From Shewanella morhuae (GTDB lineage: Bacteria > Pseudomonadota > Gammaproteobacteria > Enterobacterales > Shewanellaceae), in assembly GCF_900156405.1 (NCBI RefSeq), contig NZ_FTNN01000019.1:23341-63651 (forward strand): a stretch of 40,311 nt of DNA, given 5' to 3'. Below the pieces are notes generated by a model that was not told the DNA's origin, did not search any database, and worked only from the letters and a program-made list of their open reading frames with translations. Shown one piece after another: positions 24,263-32,772 of this stretch. The position numbers were made by a program, and so were the translations under genes. Within the stretch, counting starts at the first letter, position 1, and each line of letters starts with the position of its first letter.

Positions 24263-25467
24263 TGAGTGATATAAATACTGCGATGCCGCTTTCATCAAAC
24301 TCCGCACTCAACGCACTGTACCCGATACTCAGGCGCGCAGGGCTTGTGCAAGTGTTAAGTATCCAGGAGCTTTCAGGCGGTTTGAGTAATCACAACTATA
24401 AAATTGTTACTGCTACGACCAATTATGTACTGCGAGCTAATGCCGATGCTGCAAACCACTTGTGCAATCGTGAGCAAGAGTGTTTTTACTGGCAACAATT
24501 GGCAGACATTAAACTTGCGCCCCAACTGCTGTGGGTGAGTGAAGATAAACGCTATTATCTTAGCGAGTTTATTGAAAGCGACCATCTAATCCATTGGCCG
24601 GCATTAGAATGTCAAACCAGTGCAGCTGGTTTTGTTCAGGGCCAGGCTGAACTGAGACTATCGAAGTTAGACTCTTTACTCCCCAGCATTTTCTATCACA
24701 GCTCACATGATTGCGGCTTACACAATAGCGGCTTACATGATAGTGGCTTACATGATAGTGAATTAAATCATAGCGATGCCGACACTCAGACGCTGCTTGA
24801 CCTTGCAAAGCATAATAATCATCCTAATCAAGTCCCTGATTTATTGCTGGAATTATTGCTACAATTACGCTCATCGCCCACCGGGCCTTATCATATTAGT
24901 GTCACTGAGCAGTGGCAGAGTTATCACCAGCAAATGCTCGCCTATCAGGCATCTTCTGCGTTAAAGAATCGCGCGAGGTTGCGCCAGCGTGATGAGGTAA
25001 TTGATAAATATAACAATGATAAAAATTGGAATGAGCGAGTGGTTAAACTACTTGGTATTCAGATGAATATCAAAAATTGGTCTAATCGTTTGGCCGCCTG
25101 TTTAATCAAGCCACAATTTTGCCATCGAGATTTAAACCCACATAACCTCCTATTTAAAAACAACCGTCTGTATTGTATTGATTTTGAGTATGCCAGTGCG
25201 TCGCACCCACTGTGTGAGCTAGCAGTGGTGCTGGCTACCCATAGATTAACGCCAGAGCAACAAAAATTATTAGTTGACGGATATCTAAAGCAGCACCCTA
25301 ATGTGACGGCCGATGCCGTGCAAGCGGTGCCCGTGGCCATTGACATGTATTGGGTGTTTGCCTGTTACTGGGCATTGTTAATGGCGGCACAAAAGCCGTC
25401 GACTCACAGTGTTGACTATCTTGCTTGGTTTGATCGTTTTTGGCCGCTGATAACGCCCAATAACTAA
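24262..25467 (+). CDS. Choline/thiamine kinase-family phosphotransferase (ThiK-like)
   Basis: A 401-residue cytosolic kinase of the APH/choline kinase fold. The N-lobe begins with GGLSNHNYKIVTATTNYVLRAN. The catalytic loop is CHRDLNPHNLLF (near 290-302), followed by the metal-binding IDFEYASASHPLCELA. ThiK of E. coli (274 residues) phosphorylates thiamine, and the operon context makes thiamine the likely substrate. The extra length is an insert near residues 140-190 that includes a His/Asp/Ser-rich repeat. ATG 24262 overlaps the pnuT stop (TAATG), implying coupled translation. It is the last gene of the thiamine unit. Confidence 0.87.
   Translation: MSDINTAMPLSSNSALNALYPILRRAGLVQVLSIQELSGGLSNHNYKIVTATTNYVLRANADAANHLCNREQECFYWQQLADIKLAPQLLWVSEDKRYYLSEFIESDHLIHWPALECQTSAAGFVQGQAELRLSKLDSLLPSIFYHSSHDCGLHNSGLHDSGLHDSELNHSDADTQTLLDLAKHNNHPNQVPDLLLELLLQLRSSPTGPYHISVTEQWQSYHQQMLAYQASSALKNRARLRQRDEVIDKYNNDKNWNERVVKLLGIQMNIKNWSNRLAACLIKPQFCHRDLNPHNLLFKNNRLYCIDFEYASASHPLCELAVVLATHRLTPEQQKLLVDGYLKQHPNVTADAVQAVPVAIDMYWVFACYWALLMAAQKPSTHSVDYLAWFDRFWPLITPNN
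24704..24775 (+). repeat. 15-bp tandem repeat in the kinase gene
   Basis: Four to five imperfect copies of a 15-bp unit (GGCTTACATGATAGT and variants) encode HDCGL HNSGL HDSGL HDSEL NHSD. The unit keeps frame. It falls in a likely surface loop between the kinase lobes. Confidence 0.8.
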
Positions 25468-25597
25468 CGCATTGACTACCTGAGTCTAGCGGTATTGTTT
25501 ATCCTCAATAGCCGATTTTAATCAAATAATGCTATAACCTAAGCAGGTGACTAAATGGCTTACTTTGATAAAAATAATTCAAGGATGGAATATTCTG

Positions 25598-26455
25598 ATG
25601 AAAAAAGGCGTGATGCTACTGGTGTTTGTTTTAGGTTTAAGTGCCTGCTCGACAAAATTTAGTTATCGTTTTCTTGACTGGGCTATCGCTTGGGAACAAG
25701 AGGATTATGTAACCTTAGATAAATCCCAACAAAAAGCATTTGATACCCTCATCGAAAGACTTGTCCGGTGGCATCAATCCACGGAATTATCCCAATATGC
25801 AGCGCAATTAACTCAAGTCGAAAGTTTACTTAAAACCAATACATTAACGCCTGAGTTGTGGGTTGAGCAGGTTGATATCGCAAAGCGACATTGGTTTCGA
25901 TTATTTGAATTTTCCTTGCCGGAACTGCTACCTATCGTTGTGTCTTTAAACGATAAACAAGTGAAGCAAATCCTCGCGAAATTACGCGAAGATGAGAGGG
26001 AACTCGTTAAAGAGTTTGCCGGAAAGACCGTCGAACAATTGCAAAAAGATGCCAATAAAAACCTTCAACAACAATTTAGCGATTGGCTTGGTAGTCTGAG
26101 CGCCACACAAAAATTACTTATCCACCAGTATAATCAACAGCGTTTATTAACCTTAGATATGTGGCTTGAGTACCGGCATGAGTGGCTACGTCAATTTGAG
26201 ATCGCCCTTTGGCAGCGCACCGATAAAACGCTGTTAACCGAACGTTTAACGTTGTTGATGACACAAGCTGATGAACTTAAGTCAGAACAACATAAAGTGT
26301 TTTTACGTAAAAATACTGAAGCCTTTGGCACTTTATTACTGGCAATAAACGCGAGTTTATCGGAAAAGCAATCTATGCATTTCTATAAAAAATTAGACAA
26401 GCTTATTCAAGACCTCACCGAGCTAAATCAAGAGGCGATTGCAAAAGAAGCCTAA
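25598..26455 (+). CDS. DUF6279-type lipoprotein
   Basis: A 285-residue lipoprotein from ATG 25598. A short signal (MKKGVMLLVFVLGLSAC) places the lipidated Cys near residue 17, and the frame upstream to 25547 is not needed. The rest is almost entirely helical and Gln/Leu/Lys-rich. FSYRFLDWAIAWEQEDYVTLDKSQQKAFD is the N-terminal signature I associate with the DUF6279 lipoprotein family. The role is unknown. It is monocistronic, with a clear terminator at 26570. Confidence 0.8.
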   Translation: MKKGVMLLVFVLGLSACSTKFSYRFLDWAIAWEQEDYVTLDKSQQKAFDTLIERLVRWHQSTELSQYAAQLTQVESLLKTNTLTPELWVEQVDIAKRHWFRLFEFSLPELLPIVVSLNDKQVKQILAKLREDERELVKEFAGKTVEQLQKDANKNLQQQFSDWLGSLSATQKLLIHQYNQQRLLTLDMWLEYRHEWLRQFEIALWQRTDKTLLTERLTLLMTQADELKSEQHKVFLRKNTEAFGTLLLAINASLSEKQSMHFYKKLDKLIQDLTELNQEAIAKEA

Positions 26456-26568
26456 CGAGTATAGCCAAATGTTATTACCACAATAGGATGCTTATTTGGC
26501 AGATGAGCTTGGGTAAGCTGAGGATATCCAATAATCGGGTGTACTTTTAATCTTTACGCATGACATCA

Positions 26569-26595
26569 GTCCCACTGAATTAGTGGGATTTTTTA
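26569..26595 (+). terminator. Rho-independent terminator
   Basis: TCCCACT pairs with AGTGGGA (26570-26588) and is followed by TTTTTT. It ends the DUF6279 lipoprotein transcript. Confidence 0.8.
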
Positions 26596-26656
26596 TGCCT
26601 CTTTGCCTGTAATTTGCTATGCTTGGGCGCAATTTATATCGAATTAGGATAATAAC

Positions 26657-27205
26657 GTGGACGCTATTGAACTCTTGCTTACCCGTCAATCAACTCCCAG
26701 ATTAACAACGCCCGCTCCAGATGCTGAACAATTAAAAATCATTTTGGATGCGGCTATTCGGGTGCCCGATCATGGTGCTTTAACACCATGGGAATTTATT
26801 ATTGCGACAGATAAAGGGTTAGAGCGATTAGCTGACATTTTTGTTGCGGCGGCAAAAGCGAATGACGCCGATGAAGATTTTGTCAATAAAGCGAAAGGTA
26901 TGCCAATGCGTGCGCCTATGGTGATTACTGTTGTGGCAAAAACGCAAGCACATACCAAAGTGCCCTTACTCGAACAACAAATAGCAGCAGGTTGCGCGAC
27001 GATGGCCATGCAACAAGCGGCATTTGCCTTAGGCTTAGGCGCAGTGTGGCGCACGGGGGATTTTGCCTTTGATGCTAATGTAAATAAGGCATTGGGCCTT
27101 ACACCACAAGATCAAATCGTTGGATTTTTATATCTTGGCTCGCCTGCAGTGATAGCGCCTAAAAAATCGCAAAAGGATGGCAGTCAATACGCTCGTTATT
27201 TATAA
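26657..27205 (+). CDS. Nitroreductase-family FMN oxidoreductase (YdjA-like)
   Basis: A 182-residue minimal nitroreductase of the YdjA type. RQSTPRLTTPAP at the N-terminus contains the conserved Arg-Gln-Ser FMN-phosphate contact, and VPDHGALTPWEF and LGLGAVWRTGDFAFD are typical of YdjA. The enzyme should be a homodimeric FMN protein using NAD(P)H. The natural substrate is unknown. The start is GTG 26657 with AGGAT about 6-7 nt upstream, and no ATG lies nearby. A GNAT gene follows 34 bp later in the same direction. Confidence 0.92.
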   Translation: MDAIELLLTRQSTPRLTTPAPDAEQLKIILDAAIRVPDHGALTPWEFIIATDKGLERLADIFVAAAKANDADEDFVNKAKGMPMRAPMVITVVAKTQAHTKVPLLEQQIAAGCATMAMQQAAFALGLGAVWRTGDFAFDANVNKALGLTPQDQIVGFLYLGSPAVIAPKKSQKDGSQYARYL

Positions 27206-27239
27206 ATGTTATTTCTATAGCATAAAGTGGAGAAATCCT

Positions 27240-27737
27240 ATGCAAGTTGCGCGTACACCTCGATTGATCCTCCGCCAGCTAACTGCTGCGGATGCATCTT
27301 TTATATTAGTCCTACTTAATAGCCAGGGTTTTATTGAGAACATCGGCGACAAAGGCGTACGTACTCTTGCACAAGCCAGAAGCTATATCACCGATGGACC
27401 TATGAAAAGTTATGCCGAACACGGTTTTGGCTTATATGCCGTAGTATTAGCGAATAATGGCTTTTGCATTGGGATTTGCGGCTTAATCAAACGTCCACAA
27501 CTGAATGATGTTGATATCGGTTATGTTTTATTACCGCAATACTGGGGCCAAGGTTATACATTTGAAGCCGCAAAAGCGTCTTTAGATTTAGGAAAACGCT
27601 TAGGCATACAGCGTATTGTCGCAATTGTTAACAGTCAAAATGGCGCCTCCAAAGCGTTACTGAATAAACTGGGATTACACTTTGAACAGTGTTTGCAGCT
27701 TAGCCCTAACGATACCCCTGTTGAATTATTTGGCTAA
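27240..27737 (+). CDS. GNAT acetyltransferase (RimJ/RimL type)
   Basis: A 165-residue GNAT N-acetyltransferase. TPRLILRQLTAADASFILVLLNS is the RimJ/RimL-type opening. The acetyl-CoA loop is LLPQYWGQGYTFEAAKASLDLG, and NGASKALLNKLGLHFEQ is motif B. I use ATG 27240 (GGAG upstream) instead of the in-frame 27177, which lies inside the nitroreductase gene. It is probably co-transcribed with that gene. The substrate cannot be read from sequence. Confidence 0.88.
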   Translation: MQVARTPRLILRQLTAADASFILVLLNSQGFIENIGDKGVRTLAQARSYITDGPMKSYAEHGFGLYAVVLANNGFCIGICGLIKRPQLNDVDIGYVLLPQYWGQGYTFEAAKASLDLGKRLGIQRIVAIVNSQNGASKALLNKLGLHFEQCLQLSPNDTPVELFG

Positions 27738-27932
27738 TGGTAAGTAATTGTTTTTATATGTTTTTATTTTGTTGTAATCCAGTGTTCTTTACTCTAAAAT
27801 CTTGCAGAATTTATCTATTGGGATATGGCAATCATATCTCTTTCGACGCCCCTCGAAAATCAGGCTCACTTAATCCTTCCTTGAGCCCTTGAGTACAGCA
27901 AAAGCGTAGCCTCAATTTTTGGATGTAGCATA

Positions 27933-28556
27933 ATGGTTTCGCAATTAAGTGAAGCAATGCTGGACGTGATCGCTGATGCCCTAGTCGATAAAGGTTATAT
28001 TTTTTTATCTGACTTAATTCCTACCCATATTAGCCAAGTGTTATTGGAAAAAATCCAATCGACACAAGCTCATGAGCTTAAAGCTGCCTCTATTGGTCGT
28101 GGCATAGAGCAACAATTAAACCCTGATATTCGTCGTGACAGGATCCAATGGTTAGAGGAGTCTAATGAACCCGATAGCCAGTATTTGGATGTAATGATGC
28201 AACTCAAAAATGGCTTAAATCGTCGCTTGTTTATGGGCTTATTCGATTATGAAAGTCACTATGCCGTGTATCAGCCAGGCGCATTTTATAAGAAGCATGT
28301 CGATGCACTTAAAGGCAGTCAAAATCGTATTTTAACGACAGTGTTTTTTTTAAATCCCGACTGGAAAGCCGCCGATTGCGGTGAGTTGATTATTTATGAT
28401 GAAGCCAATATTGAGATTGAACGCATCGCGCCTAAGATGGGCCAATTTGTGATATTTCTTAGCGAACGCTTTCCCCATGAAGTAACTAAAACCTTAGCTC
28501 AGCGTAATAGTATTGCTGGCTGGTTTAGGGTCAGCAATAGCGTGCATGGTTTTTAA
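27933..28556 (+). CDS. 2OG-Fe(II) oxygenase (prolyl 4-hydroxylase-like)
   Basis: A 207-residue dioxygenase of the 2-oxoglutarate/iron superfamily, SM-20/P4H-like. The facial triad is HVD (His 122, Asp 124, in FYKKHVDAL) and His 182 (FPHEV). Arg 191 is placed to bind the 2OG carboxylate. YAVYQPGAFY and GELIIYDE are typical of the fold. Bacterial relatives hydroxylate proteins such as EF-Tu, but the target here is not known. It is monocistronic, with about 195 bp of upstream DNA. Confidence 0.9.
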   Translation: MVSQLSEAMLDVIADALVDKGYIFLSDLIPTHISQVLLEKIQSTQAHELKAASIGRGIEQQLNPDIRRDRIQWLEESNEPDSQYLDVMMQLKNGLNRRLFMGLFDYESHYAVYQPGAFYKKHVDALKGSQNRILTTVFFLNPDWKAADCGELIIYDEANIEIERIAPKMGQFVIFLSERFPHEVTKTLAQRNSIAGWFRVSNSVHGF

Positions 28557-28879
28557 TCTTCTGGATAGTTAACACCTAAATGCTGTGGCTAGGTTTAGGT
28601 GTTTAGCCGTGCCGAGTGCTTATGTTATTCGTTACCGTTGATCACTATTAGCGATAGTGATGTGTTGTTGTGTATTCATCTTTTATCTCTACCTTCCTAA
28701 ATATCTCACTGCCCAGCGTTTTATCAATCTTAATTTTTAGATAATCCAAGCCACTGACAATATAATAAATTTGTCCAATCATACTGAAAATAGAAGTGTT
28801 TTTTTATTCTCGTTTAATGTTAGGCTAGATAAAAGCGTGCGCTGCAGCACGGTTTTTATCATTTAACGGAGACGGTATA
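28557..28879. other. Intergenic region with terminator-like hairpin
   Basis: A 10-bp stem AACACCTAAA (28571-28580) with TTTAGGTGTT (28594-28603) follows the oxygenase gene, without a long T-run. The remaining 275 bp are AT-rich, and I see no gene. They should contain the promoter of the next GNAT gene. Confidence 0.6.
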
Positions 28880-29485
28880 GTGGGCAGTGAAGATAACTTA
28901 GGTTGTTTAACGGGTGAGCATATCGTGCTGGAGCCTTTGTCCTTGTCCCATGTGGCGGCATTGAGTTTAGCCGTTACAGATGGTCAACTTTGGCGTTTAT
29001 GGTATACCAGCGTACCAGAGCCAGCGCAGATGAAGCTCTATGTGACTAAAGCCATCGAGGAAAAAGCACAGGGTCAGAGTTTTCCGTTTGCGGTGCGCGA
29101 TAGCGTGTCTGGTAAGATTGTCGGATGCACGCGAATTTGCCATTGGGAGCCTGACAATCGTCGCCTTGAAATTGGCTACACTTGGTTTGCTAAAAGTGCC
29201 CAGCGTACGGGCATTAATACTGAATCTAAATTGCTATTGCTGACCTTCGCCTTTGAAACCTTAAACGCCATAGCCGTTGAGTTTCGCACTCACTGGCATA
29301 ACCAAGCCTCCAGACAAGCTATTGCCAGACTCGGTGCTAAGCAAGACGGGGTGTTGCGTAATCACAAAATTCTTAAAGACGGCACAATCCGCGATACTGT
29401 GGTGTATTCCATTATTGATGCTGAGTGGCCAGCGGTGAAAAACAGTCTGCAATTTCGATTGCGACAACGACCGTTAATACGCTAA
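28880..29485 (+). CDS. GNAT acetyltransferase (RimJ/RimL type)
   Basis: A 201-residue GNAT protein. LTGEHIVLEPLSLSHVAALS opens the fold, with LEIGYTWFAKSAQRTGINTESKLLLLTFAFE as the acetyl-CoA-binding region and RTHWHNQASRQAIARLGAKQDGVLRNH as motif B. This pattern is common in the subgroup that acetylates small amines or protein N-termini. The start is GTG 28880, preceded by GGAGA about 7 nt upstream. The next GNAT gene begins 19 bp after its stop, so they form one unit. Confidence 0.88.
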   Translation: MGSEDNLGCLTGEHIVLEPLSLSHVAALSLAVTDGQLWRLWYTSVPEPAQMKLYVTKAIEEKAQGQSFPFAVRDSVSGKIVGCTRICHWEPDNRRLEIGYTWFAKSAQRTGINTESKLLLLTFAFETLNAIAVEFRTHWHNQASRQAIARLGAKQDGVLRNHKILKDGTIRDTVVYSIIDAEWPAVKNSLQFRLRQRPLIR

Positions 29486-29504
29486 CGATAAAAAGGAAAG
29501 GTCC

Positions 29505-29969
29505 ATGGCAAGCATTATAACTCGAGCAGATGTGACTCATGCCCATGATGTCGCAGTGTTATTTAATGAGTACCGACAGTTTTACGATTGCCAATATGAT
29601 TTAGCGGCCGCCGAGCAGTTTATTTGTTCAAGATTGGTAGATGAGTCGTCGGTGATATTTATTGCCAAAGATAATCAAGGGCTTGGGTTAGGTTTTATTC
29701 AAATGTATCCCAGCTTTTCATCGCTACGTTTGGCGCCGATATTAATTCTTAATGATGTTTATGTAACGCAACACGCTCGCTGTGTTGGTATTGGGCGAGC
29801 GTTAGTGCAGCAGGCTGTCTGTTATGCCAAAACCCATAAAATGAGTTATTTGATGTTAGAAACACAACAAAAAAACCAGCGCGCGCAAGGCTTATATGAA
29901 GGTTTAGGCTTTGTGCGCAATCAAGATTTTTATACCTACGAGCTTGAGATCCACCCAGAGCTTGGTTAG
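29505..29969 (+). CDS. GNAT acetyltransferase
   Basis: A 154-residue GNAT protein unlike the preceding one in sequence. ITRADVTHAHDVAVLFNEYRQFY starts the fold, LNDVYVTQHARCVGIGRALVQQAVCYAKTHK is the acetyl-CoA motif (V-G-I-G-R-A), and NQRAQGLYEGLGF is motif B. AAGGAAAGG stands before the ATG. It lies 19 bp after the previous GNAT gene and 33 bp before a secreted-protein gene. Substrate unknown. Confidence 0.88.
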   Translation: MASIITRADVTHAHDVAVLFNEYRQFYDCQYDLAAAEQFICSRLVDESSVIFIAKDNQGLGLGFIQMYPSFSSLRLAPILILNDVYVTQHARCVGIGRALVQQAVCYAKTHKMSYLMLETQQKNQRAQGLYEGLGFVRNQDFYTYELEIHPELG

Positions 29970-30002
29970 GTTTATGTATAACGATTCAAAAGGAAAAGTA
30001 GC

Positions 30003-30407
30003 ATGTTAACTCAGGTAAAAACGTTAGTCTTAGGTGGTTTAGTTTTCAGTGCCAGTACAGCCGCTTGGGCCGGTGAAGCAGAAAAAGCATTGAGCAAAGA
30101 ATTAATTGAATGCGCCGCTTATTACCAAATTAGCTCCGAAGCGATAGCAGCAATGAATGCCCCGCAAATGCAGGCGGTGGGTGAACGTTTAAAAAGCTCT
30201 AAAGTGGAAGCCGAAAATCTTGCTAAAAAATACAATTCAGAGGCTGAAGTCACTCAAGCGGTGGCCGATGCTAAAACGCGCCAAATCAAAAGTCTAGGCG
30301 GTTCAAGCAGCTTAGGAGCGTTAATGGGTCAATATAAAGAACAATGTAAAACCCTCTTAGCCGATCCACAAAAACGCTTAGATTATTGGACCATGGCAAC
30401 TATGTAA
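30003..30407 (+). CDS. Small secreted protein of unknown function
   Basis: 134 residues with a clear Sec signal (about 1-23, ending TAAWA). The mature part is helical and alanine-rich, with two cysteines (ELIECAAYY and YKEQCKTLL) that could form a disulfide, and a conserved-looking end LLADPQKRLDYWTMATM. I do not recognise the family. The Cys placement and length resemble small periplasmic proteins annotated as hypothetical in Shewanella. It is probably the last gene of the GNAT unit, since a strong terminator follows. Confidence 0.8.
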   Translation: MLTQVKTLVLGGLVFSASTAAWAGEAEKALSKELIECAAYYQISSEAIAAMNAPQMQAVGERLKSSKVEAENLAKKYNSEAEVTQAVADAKTRQIKSLGGSSSLGALMGQYKEQCKTLLADPQKRLDYWTMATM

Positions 30408-30435
30408 CCGTTGCGTGTTGTCATTAGTGTCAATG

Positions 30436-30469
30436 AAAGGAGCCTGCAGGCTCCTTTTGCATTTTTAAA
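30436..30469 (+). terminator. Rho-independent terminator
   Basis: AAAGGAGCCTG pairs with CAGGCTCCTTT (30436-30457, closing on a TGCA tip), followed by TTGCATTTTT. Confidence 0.8.
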
Positions 30470-30669
30470 GGGCATTGTTAAAGATAATTTTTAGCGATGT
30501 GATATTAACCTTTGCAATTTGACAGTTTTACATTGCTACATTAAGTCCACGCTAATCGTATGCGGATAATTGTGTTATCTGCTTTGGTTTTTTGCTTATT
30601 TCGATTTTTGCGGTGCTCGAACTATTGATCTCGATGATTGAACGTTCATTTTATCAATAGATAAACCAG

Positions 30670-31494
30670 TTATTGTTTTAATGTAATAGCATATTCAGCG
30701 GCAAGTTCGCTCAGTTTACCATTATTGATTAATAGTTTTATCCAGTGGGAAAGTTGTTTTTCATCAAGTACCGATTGGGGATTAAGCAAGATGCCATTGT
30801 CATAGGCTTGATCCCATTTATCGGCGATTAACAATAACGGCTTGTCCTGTGGATTCATCTTTAAATAATATTGTAAGTAAGAATGGGTGACGGGAGCAAT
30901 ATCAGCGCGTCCACGTAGAACGCTCTGTATTGAAGCGCTATTGTTATTAACAAACAAAGGGTTAAATTGTAGTGAGAGAGTATCTGGTGAAGTTTTAAAA
31001 TTAGCGAATTGATAGTGATAGCCTTTCACTATGGCAACAGACTTGCCGGTTAGATTTTTAAAATAATGTTGATCCTGCGCTTTGGCGTTAAGTGCAATCA
31101 ATACTTCACCATCTAACATATGTAATGGAATAAAATGATAATTAATGTTGTGCCATCCCCAAGTGGGATTTTCAAATATAAGCATGTCAAAGCGGCCTAA
31201 GGCGTAGGCTTTATATCGGTGTTCTATGCTGGTAATCGTAAATTCAAATATCACTTCTTGTTGTATTTGATTTAATGCATCGATAATGTCGAGGGTGAGG
31301 CCAGTGTAATGGCCATTATGTAGATCCACATAGGGAGCAAATTGATAACCACCGACACGAATAGTCGGTTTTTCTGTCGGTTTTATAGAGTGTGCTCTTT
31401 GAGGTGGTACCGGCTCTTGAGCTAAAACAGCCGTATGAAAGCTTACTGCTAAACAAAGGAAAAAGAGTAGACGATATAAAGGGTTAAATATCAT
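30670..31494 (-). CDS. Periplasmic solute-binding protein, family 3 (amino-acid type)
   Basis: 274 residues with a Sec signal (about 1-25, ending AVLA) and the bacterial extracellular solute-binding family 3 fold: IRVGGYQFAPYVDLHNGHYTGLTLDIIDAL near the N-terminus, then LTGKSVAIVKGYHY and LRGRADIAPVTHSY for the second lobe. There are no ABC permease or ATPase genes beside it. It is therefore either an orphan receptor for a transporter elsewhere or one of the stand-alone proteins common in Shewanella. AGAGG precedes the ATG. It is divergent from the DUF2157 operon. Confidence 0.85.
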   Translation of the reverse strand: MIFNPLYRLLFFLCLAVSFHTAVLAQEPVPPQRAHSIKPTEKPTIRVGGYQFAPYVDLHNGHYTGLTLDIIDALNQIQQEVIFEFTITSIEHRYKAYALGRFDMLIFENPTWGWHNINYHFIPLHMLDGEVLIALNAKAQDQHYFKNLTGKSVAIVKGYHYQFANFKTSPDTLSLQFNPLFVNNNSASIQSVLRGRADIAPVTHSYLQYYLKMNPQDKPLLLIADKWDQAYDNGILLNPQSVLDEKQLSHWIKLLINNGKLSELAAEYAITLKQ

Positions 31495-31641
31495 GTATAC
31501 CTCTAATTATTTCTAGTCTTGCCTGTCTGCCCATCACTTTTAAAAGTATATACCATTATTTTTGCTTAATCGTTTGGATATCATACGAATTTTAACTTCA
31601 ACATAGTAAGCTAGCGCAAAACAGATTAGGGAGATCTCACA

Positions 31642-32772
31642 TTGAGTAAAATAGCATCTCAAGTGTGTAATTGGGTGGAACAGGGACATATCACCGCCGA
31701 ACAGGCAAATACGCTTTATGTACAACTGGCTTCACGGCCTAATGTATCGAGCTGGCGCGGTCTAATTGCCCACTTATTACTGTGGTTTGGTGCGCTGAGT
31801 GCTGCCTGTGGTTTGATTTTTTTCTTTGCCTACAATTGGCAATCCCTCGGACGTTTTGCCAAATTTGCTCTTATCGAAGTTGCGATTCTGCTCGCTATAG
31901 CGGTATTCGCTTGGCTCTATTATCGCACCGCACATCAGTTTAGCTCAGTCCATCAGGCTCAAACTGAGGCTAATACTGGGAACCAAGCGAATACTCAATC
32001 TACGGTATTTGGTGCCACAACAGCTAATACAGTATTGCTTACAGCAAGCGTGTTAGTGGGCGGTTTATTGGCACTGGTTGGACAAACCTATCAAACGGGG
32101 GCAGATCCTTGGCAGCTATTTGCTCTATGGGCGCTGCTAATTTTACCTTTTGCATGGGTAGCAGGGTTTGATGCTTTATGGTTACTCGTGGTGGCATTGT
32201 TTAACCTTAGCTTAGGATTACTTTTTGATACTTTTGCTCATTTTTGGGGTGATTTCTGGGATGAGCAGCGACTGCTACTAATATTTATCTGTTTAAATTT
32301 AGCCATTTATTATGCTTTTGTTTTTTTAGACCGAAAAGTGGCGGGGCGTTGGCATGCTCCGCTTGTGGAGTACGCCAGTTCGATGTTTGCTATGGGCTGC
32401 TTTACGTTATTAATCTGTTGGTTGATTTTTGATGATGCTTTTAACCACGGAGAGCTTAATTCTTGGATTTTCTGCGGCTATATTGCTCACCTTGGCCTCA
32501 GCTTCTTTGTGTTTCGCTATGTATTACCGCGAATATACCCCTTAGCCTTGGGCGGCTTTAGCCTGATTGCTGTGGGCGCGGCATTACTGATTAAATTAAT
32601 GTTTGAAAACAGCGATCCTATTGGTGGTTTTCTCTTTATTGGTCTTTATATTATTTTAGCAAGCAGCGGATTAAGCATGGGCTTAAGAAAATTGAACCGG
32701 CTTTTTAAAACGTCGCCCGCGATATTAAGTACCAATAAGGAAACAGTGGGAGACACTCATGGACGAAAATAA
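31642..32772 (+). CDS. DUF2157 membrane protein
   Basis: 376 residues. The N-terminal 40 residues (VCNWVEQGHITAEQANTLYVQL) are the soluble DUF2157 helix pair, followed by about nine or ten membrane helices. The start is TTG 31642 with AGGGAG 8 nt upstream. No in-frame ATG exists near this SD. The 3' end overlaps the DUF4401 gene by 14 bp. It is first of a three-gene unit with DUF4401 and GDYXXLXY proteins. These families are known to travel together, but their role is not established. Confidence 0.87.
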   Translation: MSKIASQVCNWVEQGHITAEQANTLYVQLASRPNVSSWRGLIAHLLLWFGALSAACGLIFFFAYNWQSLGRFAKFALIEVAILLAIAVFAWLYYRTAHQFSSVHQAQTEANTGNQANTQSTVFGATTANTVLLTASVLVGGLLALVGQTYQTGADPWQLFALWALLILPFAWVAGFDALWLLVVALFNLSLGLLFDTFAHFWGDFWDEQRLLLIFICLNLAIYYAFVFLDRKVAGRWHAPLVEYASSMFAMGCFTLLICWLIFDDAFNHGELNSWIFCGYIAHLGLSFFVFRYVLPRIYPLALGGFSLIAVGAALLIKLMFENSDPIGGFLFIGLYIILASSGLSMGLRKLNRLFKTSPAILSTNKETVGDTHGRK

